Origin: Anaerococcus jeddahensis
Lineage (GTDB): Bacteria; Bacillota; Clostridia; Tissierellales; Peptoniphilaceae
Direction of reading: 5' to 3'
Assembly (NCBI RefSeq): GCF_001182725.1
Contig: NZ_CWHU01000004.1
Location: 161,506-225,505 of the forward strand
DNA: 64,000 bases
Positions 42,024 through 51,008 of the stretch are shown here, piece by piece. Position numbers and translations under genes: made by a program. The first letter of the stretch is position 1; each line of letters opens with the position of its first letter. The notes under the pieces are model-generated. The model saw only the letters and a list, made by a program, of their open reading frames with translations, searched no databases and had not been told where the DNA came from.

Positions 42024-43023
42024 ATCCAAAAAGCTCCTGATATTTATTGTTATCCCAATCCTTCTTATAATCTTGCATCATCAATTTAAAATCAGCATAT
42101 TTAGGAACATATCCAAAATCATTCTTAGCTTTCTCCATTGAAAATAGATAAGATTTAGTGTTATTATTTACTTCAGGTTTATAAGTTATTTTAGACTTTT
42201 TTTCTATATTGGGAGCCCAGATTTCTGATATTATTTCAGCTTGTTCTTGTAGAGTAACTCCACGACCTGATGTCATATTATAAAGTCCTTCTGCATTCTC
42301 ACTTTTTATAGCAAGATAAAATGCATGTGCCACATCTTTTACATAAGTAACATCCCTGCTCAAATTTTTATCTCCAAAAATGCAAATATCTTTTCCCTCT
42401 CTTGCATTATCAATAAAAGTCCTTAGTCCTGATTTTTTTAATTTTCCATTTATATAAATATAATCATGAGGACCAACTCCATATACAGGAGGAAATCTAA
42501 ACCATGCATTTTTCATACCATGTTGTTCATTGTAGTATTGCATTATATCATTTGCAGCATTTTTAGAAAACACATAAACTGCATGATCTCCATGATATAT
42601 ATAATCACGAGGTTCATCCTCACTTATAACCTTTTTACCCCAAGCGCCTTTCACATCAGCGTAGGAACAGGTTGATATAACTCTTTTTATTTTGTTTTTT
42701 CTACAATATTCAAGTAAATTTATAGTTCCTATGGTATTTACTTGAAAATAATCTGCAGCATTTTCTTTTTTGTTTAAATCAGCCTTAGAATTTGCTGGTA
42801 ATAATCCACTTAATAATATTACTCCCTCAACACCTTCTGTAGGAAGTAAATCAAAATCTTTTTTATTAACCAAATCTAAGTTTATATATTCTACTCCTAG
42901 TTTATCATAATATTCTTTAAATTTATTGTTCCTTCCTGTAACAACAACTTTACAACCTTGCTTTAGAAATTCATCAACTGTATAGACACCTATAAAGCTT
43001 GAAGCACCTATTATTATATACAT
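42013..43023 (-). CDS. NAD-dependent epimerase/dehydratase, extended SDR (locus A)
   Basis: 336 residues. The NAD loop is IIGASSFIGVYTVDEF. STCSYAD is in the serine/threonine position, and YxxxK is in HAVYVFSKNAAND (about residue 165). RDVTYVKDVAHAF and YNMTSGRGVTLQEQ mark the substrate domain. It probably modifies a UDP- or dTDP-keto sugar as an epimerase or reductase. Together with the dehydratase and aminotransferase upstream it makes the locus-specific sugar. The product cannot be named from sequence. Absent from locus B. Confidence 0.82.
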   Translation of the reverse strand: MYIIIGASSFIGVYTVDEFLKQGCKVVVTGRNNKFKEYYDKLGVEYINLDLVNKKDFDLLPTEGVEGVILLSGLLPANSKADLNKKENAADYFQVNTIGTINLLEYCRKNKIKRVISTCSYADVKGAWGKKVISEDEPRDYIYHGDHAVYVFSKNAANDIMQYYNEQHGMKNAWFRFPPVYGVGPHDYIYINGKLKKSGLRTFIDNAREGKDICIFGDKNLSRDVTYVKDVAHAFYLAIKSENAEGLYNMTSGRGVTLQEQAEIISEIWAPNIEKKSKITYKPEVNNNTKSYLFSMEKAKNDFGYVPKYADFKLMMQDYKKDWDNNKYQELFGYVE

Positions 43024-43052
43024 TTTGTCATCCTCCCTCTAACCTATATCTT

Positions 43053-44276
43053 TTATAAAAATGATTTATATCTCTTTACAATCTCACAAAAACTTTCAAT
43101 AATATAATCAACTTCTTCGTCTGAAAGTTTTGTGTGTAGTGGGAGGGTTATTTCGTTTTTGTAGTGATTGTAGGCGTTTGGATAATCTTTTATTTCAAAT
43201 CCTAGATTTTTGTAGGCTGTTAATAATGGAAGTGGTTTATAGTGAACGTTACATGCTATTCCTTTTTCTGCCATTTCTTCTATTATTTTATTTCTTTGTT
43301 CTGTATCTATTCCTGGAATTTGTGATATATAAAGATGGCCTGATGATTTATGATTTTGGTCAAAGTGGTTTAGACTTTTTATTCCTAATGGTCTAAAGGC
43401 TTGGTCGTATTTTTCTATTATTTCTTTTCTTCTTTTTAAAAGTAATGGATATCTTTTTACTTGGGCAAGTCCTATTCCTGCTAATATATCTGTCATATTG
43501 CACTTGTACCAAGGGCCTACTACATCATATTCCCATGAACCTAGTTTTGTTTTGCTTAGGGCATCTTTTGATTGGCCGTGAAGGGATAGGAGTTGATATT
43601 TTTTATATAATTTTTCGTTATCTATTCCTTCTTTGTCTTTCCATGTTGCATATCCACCTTCTGCTGTTGTGAAATTTTTTACTGCATGGAAGGAAAAGTT
43701 TGAAAAATCTGCTATTGATCCTACTTTTTTTCCTTTGTATTCTGCTCCTAAAGCGTGAGCTGTGTCTGCCATTACAATTATTCTGTTGTAGGCTTCTTGG
43801 ATTTCATTGTTTGCTTTGAATAAATTTTTCTTTTCTTCTACTATTTGGAAAATTTTATCGTAATCGCAAGGTACTCCACCTAAATCTACTGGTATTATTA
43901 CTTTGGTTTTTTCGTTTATGGCATCTTTTAATTTTTCATAGTCCATTTCTAAATTTTCTTCTTGGGTATCTACTAAAACTAATTTTGCTCCAACGTGTTC
44001 TACTACTGAGGCTGTTGCTGTGTAGGTGTAAGCACTTGTGATTACTTCATCACCTTGTCCTATTCCTAAAACTCTAAGGGTCATTTCTGCCGCTGCTGTT
44101 TGGGAATTTAGGCAAACTCCTTTGCTTGTTCCTGTAAATTCTAGCAAATCTTTTTCTAATTTTTTTGTTTTTGGTCCTGTTGTTATCCAACCTGATTTTA
44201 ATGCGTCGATAACTTCTTTTATTTCTTCATCACTAATATCTGGTGGTGAGAATGGTATGTTCATTTTTTTTGTCAT
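43053..44276 (-). CDS. DegT/DnrJ/EryC1 sugar aminotransferase (locus A)
   Basis: 407 residues, fold-type I PLP enzyme. FSPPDISDEEIKEVIDALKSGWITTGPKTK starts it, TSAYTYTATASVVEHVGA follows, and the PLP lysine is in FSFHAVKNFTTAEGG (about residue 210). It transfers an amino group, normally from glutamate, to a 4-keto-6-deoxy sugar nucleotide, here most likely the product of the dehydratase whose stop overlaps its start by one base. An insertion near residues 130-160 (FQIVEEKKNLFKANNE) distinguishes it from the PglE-like enzyme of locus B. Confidence 0.9.
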   Translation of the reverse strand: MTKKMNIPFSPPDISDEEIKEVIDALKSGWITTGPKTKKLEKDLLEFTGTSKGVCLNSQTAAAEMTLRVLGIGQGDEVITSAYTYTATASVVEHVGAKLVLVDTQEENLEMDYEKLKDAINEKTKVIIPVDLGGVPCDYDKIFQIVEEKKNLFKANNEIQEAYNRIIVMADTAHALGAEYKGKKVGSIADFSNFSFHAVKNFTTAEGGYATWKDKEGIDNEKLYKKYQLLSLHGQSKDALSKTKLGSWEYDVVGPWYKCNMTDILAGIGLAQVKRYPLLLKRRKEIIEKYDQAFRPLGIKSLNHFDQNHKSSGHLYISQIPGIDTEQRNKIIEEMAEKGIACNVHYKPLPLLTAYKNLGFEIKDYPNAYNHYKNEITLPLHTKLSDEEVDYIIESFCEIVKRYKSFL

Positions 44277-45769
44277 TATTTATTACCCTTTCCTATAAAT
44301 GTACTTATCAAAGTATTTATCGTAACAACTATATCTAGCTCGTCTATGTTTTCTTGGTTAATTACTTTGTCGAGCTTATGGAAAAATTCTTCTTTTGAAA
44401 ATTCTAATGGTCTTCCTACGGATATGCCTTCTACTTTTGTATCTGATAGGAGTTCTTCGTCCATTAGTCTTTCTTCGTATAGTTTTTCTCCTGGTCTTAG
44501 GCCTGTGTATACTATCGGCATGTCTATGTCTGGTTTGTAGCCTGATAATTTTATTAATTGTCTTGCCAAGTAGTCTATTTTTACCGGCTCTCCCATATCT
44601 AGCACAAATATTTCTCCACCTTTTGCCATTGAACCTGCTTGTAAAACTAATTTTACAGCCTCTTTTATGGTCATAAAGTAGCGGATTATTTCTGGGTGAG
44701 TTACTGTTACAGGTCCTCCTGATGCTATTTGTTCTTTGAATAGTGGTATTACTGATCCGTTTGAACCCAATACATTTCCAAATCTTACTGCAACAAATTC
44801 TGTTTTTGAATCTTTTCCTTGCAAAAGCTCTTTTGGATTTATGGAAACTAATCTATCGCCATCGTTAATTGTTACTTTTGCGAGTTTTTCGTATTCTTTG
44901 TTTTGTCTTATATCGTTTATTCCTTGGATTATTTTCTCGCAAACTCTTTTTGTTGCTCCCATTACCGATGTTGGATTTACTGCCTTGTCTGTTGATATTA
45001 ATACAAATCTTTTTGCATCGTATATTAATGAAAGTAGGGCTACTATGTAGGTTCCTCTTACGTTATTTTTTATTGCTTCTACTGGACTTACTTCCATCAA
45101 TGGAACGTGTTTGTGCGCTGCTGCGTGAAATATTATTTCTGGTTTGTAGGTTTCGAATACTTTTTTTACTCTTGAAAAGTCTCTTACTGAACCAATCAAG
45201 GTGATAAATTTTAAATCTTTGTTGTTTCTTTTTAACTCTTGTTCGATTTCGTAGGCATTGTTTTCGTATATATCAAATATTATCAAAAGTTTTGGTCCAT
45301 ATTGGGCAATTTGCCTACATAATTCTGACCCTATTGATCCACCTCCTCCTGTTACAAGAACAACCTTGTCATTAAGGTAATCAAATGTTTCATTTGAGAA
45401 AAATTTCACTGGATCTCGTCCCAATAAATCTTCAATTTGGACATCTTTCATTCCTGACATTGATACGCTTCCTGATACTAATTGGTAAATTCCTGGTAGA
45501 ACTTTTATTTCACAATTTGTTTCGTTGCATATTTGTAGGATTTCTCTTTTTTGACTTTCTTGGGCTGATGGTAGGGCTACTAGTATCAGGTCTATATCTT
45601 CTTTTTTTACTAGTTCTTTTATGCAGTCTCTTCCACCATATATTTTGGTTCCGTCTATATATTGACCTTTTTTTTCTGGATTATCGTCTATAAAGGCTAC
45701 TACTTTTATTCCTATATTCTCTTTTCTATTTGATTTGTTTATATCTTCTTTTATTGTTTGTCCAGCTGA
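44276..45769 (-). repeat. Large direct repeat (pglF-like block, locus A copy)
   Basis: Matches 62498-64000 closely at nucleotide level, with scattered third-position differences and a slightly different 3' end. With the ugd block it brackets each polysaccharide cassette. Confidence 0.85.
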
Positions 45770-46237
45770 ACCTGCTCCAACTATTAAGGCTCTTTTAAAT
45801 TCTGGATTTCTGTCAATAATGTTGTATTTGCTTTGGATAATCATTTTGTTGGCAAATCTTACTCCAACTGTTAGAGTGTATTGGATTAAAAATCCGAAAA
45901 CAAAATATGATATTGGCATCCTTTGAAATAATACTGATATGCCAAATACGTGAATTAATAGGGATAGAACTACTGCTTGTGTTATTTTTATTAATTCGTT
46001 ATAAGATGCGTATTCTAGTATTATCCTGTAAAGCTTAAATGCTGAATATATTGCCAAAGTAATTATCGTATTTATTAGGGCATAATTTTTAAATGCTTGT
46101 AGATATATTTTTGGTATTTGGATAAAACTTCCATCAAATCTCAAATACAAGGCTAAAAAATATGCCAAGTTTATGATTATAATATCAAAAACTAAAAGTA
46201 TATATGTTTTTTTATTTAATATTTTTTTAGTTTCCAT
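44276..46237 (-). CDS. UDP-GlcNAc 4,6-dehydratase, membrane type (PglF/CapD-like, locus A)
   Basis: 653 residues. Four membrane helices (about 12-125) are followed by a CoA-binding-like Rossmann domain (GAGSAGQTIKED, about 150). The catalytic SDR domain has VLVTGGGGSIGSELCRQI (about 293) and DKAVNPTSVMGATKRVCE, where a methionine replaces the active-site tyrosine as usual for this group. RFGNVLGSNGSVIPLF, RYFMTIKEAV and GLRPGEKLYEE follow. It converts UDP-GlcNAc to UDP-4-keto-6-deoxy-GlcNAc at the inner membrane face. It opens the locus A operon. Its C-terminal two thirds is almost the same as the locus B copy. Confidence 0.92.
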   Translation of the reverse strand: METKKILNKKTYILLVFDIIIINLAYFLALYLRFDGSFIQIPKIYLQAFKNYALINTIITLAIYSAFKLYRIILEYASYNELIKITQAVVLSLLIHVFGISVLFQRMPISYFVFGFLIQYTLTVGVRFANKMIIQSKYNIIDRNPEFKRALIVGAGSAGQTIKEDINKSNRKENIGIKVVAFIDDNPEKKGQYIDGTKIYGGRDCIKELVKKEDIDLILVALPSAQESQKREILQICNETNCEIKVLPGIYQLVSGSVSMSGMKDVQIEDLLGRDPVKFFSNETFDYLNDKVVLVTGGGGSIGSELCRQIAQYGPKLLIIFDIYENNAYEIEQELKRNNKDLKFITLIGSVRDFSRVKKVFETYKPEIIFHAAAHKHVPLMEVSPVEAIKNNVRGTYIVALLSLIYDAKRFVLISTDKAVNPTSVMGATKRVCEKIIQGINDIRQNKEYEKLAKVTINDGDRLVSINPKELLQGKDSKTEFVAVRFGNVLGSNGSVIPLFKEQIASGGPVTVTHPEIIRYFMTIKEAVKLVLQAGSMAKGGEIFVLDMGEPVKIDYLARQLIKLSGYKPDIDMPIVYTGLRPGEKLYEERLMDEELLSDTKVEGISVGRPLEFSKEEFFHKLDKVINQENIDELDIVVTINTLISTFIGKGNK

Positions 46238-46369
46238 TTTTATTCCTTTTTATTAAATATTTATTTTTTAATTGTCCTTAAACATAAATATAAATTATGT
46301 ATAGCAAATTCAAGTGGATAAAATGCCCACTTTATATATTTTATCATTAATAGACCTAAAAATATACAT

Positions 46370-46435
46370 AGGGTAAGCTAAAAATTTTGACTTATAATTT
46401 TGAAAAAAATCATAAAAATTTATATATCTTACCCT
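46370..46435. other. Long hairpin between LCP gene and locus A operon
   Basis: AGGGTAAG (46370-46377) pairs with CTTACCCT (46428-46435) around an AT-rich loop that can pair internally. It starts ten bases after the LCP stop on the minus strand, so it may end LCP transcription or form part of the operon leader. The rest of the 207-base gap is AT-rich and holds the operon promoter (TTGAAT, 17 bases, TATTTA near 46275-46305 is one candidate). Confidence 0.45.
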
Positions 46436-46444
46436 TATATAGTA

Positions 46445-47890
46445 TTAATTTTCTATTTTATTTTTATTATTTCTCAAAATCCCATCATGAATTTTATCGA
46501 TTGACTCATCGTCTGCTTTCATCATATATAAATTACTTCCTGGCATTAGATATGATGGTAATCCTGTCGCATCTTGACCTCTTACAGCTTGACTTTTTAT
46601 CTTCCAATTCTTTGGTTGATCTATTTGTCCGTTTGCCATTTCAATCATTTTGTCATAAGGCATATTTGTATTTACTGAATTTAGTGCAACTTCTGCTATA
46701 GAATTGAAATTCAAAAGAGTTTCTGTTGACAACAATTTTCTAATTATTCCTGTCATTACTCTTACTTGATTTTTTCCTCTATCAAAATCGCCTTCTGCCA
46801 AATGATATCTTTCTCTTGAATATGCCAAAGCCATTTCTCCATCCATATGAATTGTGCCTTGTGGGAAATATTTCCCACCATTGGCTTCAAAAGCCACCGG
46901 ATTTTCTACGTCAACTCCATTTAATAAGTCAATTAGTTGAGTTAGAGTTGTGAAATTCACTTTTGCATAATAGTCTATATTTATATCAAGGAAATTTTCT
47001 AAAGTTTTTATTGAAGTATCAACTCCAAATAAGCCTGCATGTGTTAGTTTATCATTTGCATAATCTCCAAGTCCTGCTATATTTACATAGGTATCTCTTG
47101 GAATTGTTGTAATCAAAATTTTTCCTTCTTTAGGATTAACGCTCACAATTAAGTTTACATCAGATCTTGATACTGTTGAAAGATCTCCGTAAGTATCAAT
47201 TCCTGAAATATAAACATTGAAACTCTCGCCCTTTTTAACTTCTTTATTTTCATTAAATTTATCATCACCTTTAACAGAAAATGATTTAATAACCCTAGTT
47301 TGTTTGCTAAATTCACCAAGAGTTTCATCAAGCATTTGTCTAAAGTTTTCATTTAGTAATATTGCTTGTGTGTTTCCATTTAATAAACTTTGACCCAAAT
47401 TTAAATAATCACCATAATCTTCAACATTTAGGTCTTCACCAGTTTCTTTCTTATATTTTTTCAAAGCCTGATTGATATTTTTGCTATCCATATTTTTTGC
47501 AATAGCAACTTGAACATCTTCCAAATCATTCAAAGTTTCAAGTGGTGATTCTCTTAAAACAACCAAAGACATCTTTATCCTATTATCGCTCTTTTTTTGG
47601 TTGATTTTTTCAACAGTTTGGATTGAAGTACTTGCATAAGACATAAACAAAGCTTCAACTGCACTAATTAAGAAAAGTAAAAATATAAAAAAGGCCTTTA
47701 ATGGCTTATCCTTTATTTTTATTCTAAAAATTAATAAAGAAAAAATTAAAATAATAAATAAAATTATCCCTAATAATATAAATCTATATCTCAACGGCAA
47801 AATATTGTATCTATTTAAAAAATAAAAAAATACAACATAAATTATAGTTGCCAAAAAAATTGTAATTTTTGATATCAAACTTTTAAACAT
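46445..47890 (-). CDS. LytR-CpsA-Psr (LCP) family polymer ligase
   Basis: 481 residues. Three N-terminal membrane helices (about 10-95) precede an extracellular accessory domain (about 105-215). The LCP domain (about 225-440) has the signature residues in GIDTYGDLSTVSRSDVNLIVSVNP, TTIPRDTYVNI, KLTHAGLFG and YSRERYHLAEGDFDRGKNQ, the pyrophosphate-binding arginines. It transfers undecaprenyl-linked polymers to peptidoglycan at the outer membrane face. It lies between the two polysaccharide loci and could serve both. It has its own promoter and is not overlapped by neighbours. Confidence 0.92.
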   Translation of the reverse strand: MFKSLISKITIFLATIIYVVFFYFLNRYNILPLRYRFILLGIILFIILIFSLLIFRIKIKDKPLKAFFIFLLFLISAVEALFMSYASTSIQTVEKINQKKSDNRIKMSLVVLRESPLETLNDLEDVQVAIAKNMDSKNINQALKKYKKETGEDLNVEDYGDYLNLGQSLLNGNTQAILLNENFRQMLDETLGEFSKQTRVIKSFSVKGDDKFNENKEVKKGESFNVYISGIDTYGDLSTVSRSDVNLIVSVNPKEGKILITTIPRDTYVNIAGLGDYANDKLTHAGLFGVDTSIKTLENFLDINIDYYAKVNFTTLTQLIDLLNGVDVENPVAFEANGGKYFPQGTIHMDGEMALAYSRERYHLAEGDFDRGKNQVRVMTGIIRKLLSTETLLNFNSIAEVALNSVNTNMPYDKMIEMANGQIDQPKNWKIKSQAVRGQDATGLPSYLMPGSNLYMMKADDESIDKIHDGILRNNKNKIEN

Positions 47891-47934
47891 TTAAATAATA
47901 ATCTCCCTTATACTATCTTATTTATTCTCACAAT

Positions 47935-47963
47935 AGAATATACTAATTCACAACATTTGTCAA
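47935..47963 (-). promoter_or_regulatory. Promoter of the LCP gene
   Basis: TTGACA (47958-47963), 17-base spacer, TATTCT (47935-47940) on the minus strand, 45 bases before the ATG. Confidence 0.65.
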
Positions 47964-48094
47964 TTATTTTGCTAATCAAGCCTTATATTTATAAGCCTTC
48001 TTTTTGATTTTTTATGTAGTTTTTAAAATTTTTTAAACTTTAAAATTTAAAATAATTTCCGTGCGAATTTTTTTAAGTTTTTATCAAACAAAAA

Positions 48095-48143
48095 AGCTTT
48101 TGTAAAATAATGATTTATAAAAAATCAAAATTTTACAAAAGCT
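48095..48143 (-). terminator. Terminator of the cps regulatory operon
   Basis: AGCTTTTGTAAAAT (48095-48108) and ATTTTACAAAAGCT (48130-48143) form a perfect 14-pair stem, followed on the minus strand by TTTTTTG. It lies ~35 bases after the SH3 lipoprotein gene. Confidence 0.85.
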
Positions 48144-48176
48144 CTTTTAAAATTATTAATAAAATTACTTTTAAGC

Positions 48177-48593
48177 CTAATTTTCAACGATTTTTTCCAA
48201 GAAATTACTTGCAACAAAACCAGTTTTACCCTTATAAGTGATTTTAGACCAAGACTCACCAAGATTATTTTCAACTTCTTCAATAAAAACAACTTTGGTA
48301 TTTGCTGGAATTGCATCAATATAATTATCTTCGTCAACTGTAGGAGTTTCTCTCAAATTTACACTTGTTGTAACCCTGTAAGTTTCCCCATCCTTGTTAT
48401 TTAGATCAGTATTTTCTTCACTTGGATTTACTTCAAGATTGTTGTTTTGATCAACATTTTCTACATTAGAATTTGAATTGTCAAATACAGTATCAATCTT
48501 TACATCTCTTTTTTCATATTTTTCTTGCTTTTTTTCACATGAGCTTAGGGCAAGAATAAGAGCAAAAGAGCAAACAATATATTTTATCTTCAT
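48177..48593 (-). CDS. SH3-domain lipoprotein (locus B)
   Basis: 138 residues from the ATG at 48591-48593, overlapping the phosphatase stop (ATGA). The lipobox is ALSSC (cysteine about 19), then an Asn/Glu-rich linker, then an SH3 domain (about 75-138: RVTTSVNLRETPTVDEDNYIDAIPANTKVVFI, WSKITYKGKTGFVASNFL). Translational coupling to cpsB, cpsD and cpsC suggests a role in the same envelope polysaccharide process, perhaps anchoring to the wall. It is a paralog of the protein at 27844-28296, with conserved spacing of lipobox, linker and SH3. Confidence 0.85.
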   Translation of the reverse strand: MKIKYIVCSFALILALSSCEKKQEKYEKRDVKIDTVFDNSNSNVENVDQNNNLEVNPSEENTDLNNKDGETYRVTTSVNLRETPTVDEDNYIDAIPANTKVVFIEEVENNLGESWSKITYKGKTGFVASNFLEKIVEN

Positions 48594-49378
48594 TTTTTTC
48601 TCCAAAAATTAAATAAGCTTTTCTTCTTACTTTTCTTTTTCTTATCCTCATCTCTTACAATATCATCATAATGACTTGCTATAAATTCATCATTTATAAC
48701 TTTTTTAGGATTTATTAAAGTCAGTTCATCAAATTTATCTTGTCCAATTATTTCAATAATTTCTCTTTTTTCATTTTGAATATTTGGACTTCTCCACTCA
48801 GATTGGTGGGAGTCAGTTCCAATAAAATGAACCATATTTTTTTCTAATAGCCTTTGGGTGGTTTTTCTATGAGAATTCATAGAAGAAAAATTAATCTGAA
48901 CAAGAGCTCCCATTTTTATAAATTCATCTAAGAATGAAGTATGAGCTTCAACATAAGGATATCTTTCAGCATGAGCAATAATAGGTACATATCCTTCAAG
49001 AGAAAGATTATAAAACAAATCCCTCAAAAATAAAGGCTTATTTACAAAAGAAAGCTCACACAAAACATATCTAGAATTATTCAAAGTTAAAAGCTTGCCA
49101 TCACGAATTTTATTCAAAATTTTAGGATCAACTTGAATTTCATGACCTGGATAAATTTTAAAATCTAGAGATCTTTTTTTAATCTCATCATTTAAAATAG
49201 AAGATTTTTCCAAAATATCTTCCTTTTTTACCATATATCTTGATGGATCATAGTGACTTGTGGCAATAATTTTATTGAAACCATTTGCCATAAAAAGCTC
49301 AATCATCTTCAAAGATTCATCCAAAGACCTAGATCCATCATCAACCCCGTAAATTATATGATTGTGAACGTCAATCAT
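48590..49378 (-). CDS. cpsB: PHP-family protein-tyrosine phosphatase CpsB/CapC
   Basis: 262 residues. The PHP metal motifs are MIDVHNHIIYGVDDGS (residues 1-16), ATSHYDPSRY, YPGHEIQVD, IIAHAERYPY and FIGTDSHQSEWRSPN, giving the three-metal site. It dephosphorylates the tyrosine cluster of the CpsD kinase and so sets polymer length and amount. It overlaps cpsD by one base and the lipoprotein by four. A basic C-terminal tail (EDKKKKSKKKSLFNFWRKK) may hold it at the membrane. Locus A has no counterpart. Confidence 0.93.
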   Translation of the reverse strand: MIDVHNHIIYGVDDGSRSLDESLKMIELFMANGFNKIIATSHYDPSRYMVKKEDILEKSSILNDEIKKRSLDFKIYPGHEIQVDPKILNKIRDGKLLTLNNSRYVLCELSFVNKPLFLRDLFYNLSLEGYVPIIAHAERYPYVEAHTSFLDEFIKMGALVQINFSSMNSHRKTTQRLLEKNMVHFIGTDSHQSEWRSPNIQNEKREIIEIIGQDKFDELTLINPKKVINDEFIASHYDDIVRDEDKKKKSKKKSLFNFWRKK

Positions 49379-50034
49379 TAATAATAACCCTTGTAAGTAG
49401 ATTCATTCAAGTCAGCAAAAGTAAGGATAGCTCCCAAAACTTTACCATTAACCTTTTTCAAATTCTCAAGAGCGTGGCTTACTTCTTCCTTTTTAGTATC
49501 ATTTGATTTAATAGCAAAAATAACCCCATCACAATAAGTTGAAACGATAGAAGCATCAGTAAATAACCCAACAGGAGGAGTATCCAAAAATACATAATCA
49601 AATCTTTGAGAAAGCTCCTTAATCAATTCTTTCACATGATTAGAAGCCAAAATTTCAGCTGGATTTGGAGGAACAGGACCAGAAAGCAAAACAAAAAGAT
49701 TATCCTCTTTTTGATCTTTAATCAAAGCCCTATTAAGATCAACCTTACCAGTAATAACATTAGTAATACCCATATTAGTTTCAATACCAGCAACCTTGCC
49801 AACCTTTGGCATTCTCAAATCAAAATCCAAAAGTACAACAGAATTTCCATTTTCAGCAAAAGATTTAGCAATAGAATACAAAACAGTAGTCTTGCCCTCA
49901 CTAGGTTTAGAAGAAGTCATAGCAATGACCCTTTTCTTATCATCAATATCAGAAAATTGAATATTAGTTCTAACAGAACGAATAGCCTCATCAAAAACAG
50001 AAGAAGTGCTATAATAACCGTGTTTTTTCGCCAT
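49378..50034 (-). CDS. cpsD: BY-kinase CpsD, capsular tyrosine kinase
   Basis: 218 residues from the ATG at 50032-50034, which has GGAG upstream. A longer frame starting inside cpsC is rejected. Walker A is SSKPSEGKTT, Walker A' LLDFDLRMPK, Walker B VFLDTPPVGL, and the C-terminal tyrosine cluster is STYKGYY. It autophosphorylates when bound to CpsC and controls Wzy-type polymerisation and export. All catalytic motifs are intact, unlike the fused protein of locus A. It is translationally coupled to cpsC and cpsB. Confidence 0.93.
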   Translation of the reverse strand: MAKKHGYYSTSSVFDEAIRSVRTNIQFSDIDDKKRVIAMTSSKPSEGKTTVLYSIAKSFAENGNSVVLLDFDLRMPKVGKVAGIETNMGITNVITGKVDLNRALIKDQKEDNLFVLLSGPVPPNPAEILASNHVKELIKELSQRFDYVFLDTPPVGLFTDASIVSTYCDGVIFAIKSNDTKKEEVSHALENLKKVNGKVLGAILTFADLNESTYKGYY

Positions 50035-50035
50035 C

Positions 50036-50728
50036 TTACTCTCCTTTACTCTTATCTGGAACCATGCCAAGAACAGGAATATCAAAAGCCTCAGCAATAT
50101 CATCAGTTGTCTTAAAAGTTGTATCCATAAGTTCCCTAAACAAAGAAAGTCCTACACCAATAACAAAACCTAAAACCAAACCAATAGCAGTATTCTTTTT
50201 AACATTAGGTGAAGAAGGTTCTTCAGGCAAATTAGCCTTATCAAGAATTTGAACATTATCAACCTTCATGATCTTTGTTACAGAATCCTTAAAAACCATA
50301 GAAGTTGCATTAGCAATATCCATACATCTTTCAGGAACAGTATCAACAACCTTAACAGAAATAATTTGAGTATCCTTAACAGGTTCAATAGAAACTTTTT
50401 TAGAAAATTCTTCAAAATCCATATCAAGTTTCAAATTATTAATTACCTTATCAGCAACGCCCTTGCTCTTAACAATCTCAGAATAAGTAGAAACCAAAGC
50501 TCTATTAGCATTGATTTGATTAATATCCACATCTCCATCTTTTTGATTTTGTTCATTTTTAGAATTACTAACAATCATAGTAGTAACAGCCTCATATTTA
50601 GGTGTAATAATAAAAACAGAAGCTGCATAAGATAAAGCGGCAAATATAATAGCCAAACAAGCAATCGAAAACAGATGCTTTTTTAACTTCCTAACCAATT
50701 CCAATAAATCAATATTTTCTTGATCCAT
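50036..50728 (-). CDS. cpsC: Polysaccharide co-polymerase CpsC (Wzz domain)
   Basis: 230 residues. A Wzz domain with membrane helices at about 18-40 and 175-195 encloses an external loop (VIITPKYEAVTTMIV, ISVKVVDTVPERCMDIANA). A proline-rich PEEPSSPNVKKN motif precedes helix 2, and a short cytosolic tail (TTDDIAEAFDIPVLGMVP) activates the CpsD kinase. It sets chain length. First gene of the four-gene regulatory operon, divergent from ugd copy B. The ~280-base shared gap contains the paired TTTGTTA motifs. A stretch TTCTCACTACCCTTTAGTTTAT at 50778-50800 is similar to one upstream of the locus A fusion gene (29666-29692) and probably marks equivalent promoters. Confidence 0.92.
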   Translation of the reverse strand: MDQENIDLLELVRKLKKHLFSIACLAIIFAALSYAASVFIITPKYEAVTTMIVSNSKNEQNQKDGDVDINQINANRALVSTYSEIVKSKGVADKVINNLKLDMDFEEFSKKVSIEPVKDTQIISVKVVDTVPERCMDIANATSMVFKDSVTKIMKVDNVQILDKANLPEEPSSPNVKKNTAIGLVLGFVIGVGLSLFRELMDTTFKTTDDIAEAFDIPVLGMVPDKSKGE

Positions 50729-50881
50729 TTATCTCTCCTTTATATAAATTTTTTTAAACTCAAAAGAACATAAAAATTCTCACTACCCTTTAGTTTATAA
50801 CAAAATAATACAAATTTCAATATTTTATAGCAATTATTCTCTAAAAAATATAAAATTAAATTATCAGAATATCAAAAAATA

Positions 50882-50974
50882 TTTGTTATTAATTGTGACA
50901 CATTTTGGTGAATTTAAAATTTGATATAAACATTTGTTATTTAAATTGACACAACTTGGTGAAATTGGTAATAT
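50882..50974 (+). promoter_or_regulatory. Promoter and paired operator-like motifs before ugd copy B
   Basis: TTGACA (50946-50951), 17-base spacer, TAATAT (50969-50974). Two direct repeats, TTTGTTATTAATTGTGACAC (from 50882) and TTTGTTATTTAAATTGACAC (from 50933), start 51 bases apart. Each is followed by A-rich then TTGGTGAA, so each unit carries an imperfect palindrome CAC-N6-GTG. The second covers the -35 box and spacer, a good place for a repressor. Confidence 0.6.
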
Positions 50975-51008
50975 TATTATACAATTTATAATTTGAAATG
51001 GAGAATAT

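Noticed and set aside
50035..50103. 23-codon N-terminal extension of cpsD inside cpsC
   Set aside because: The ATG at 50034 has GGAG and gives the usual family N-terminus; the extension is out-of-frame cpsC sequence.
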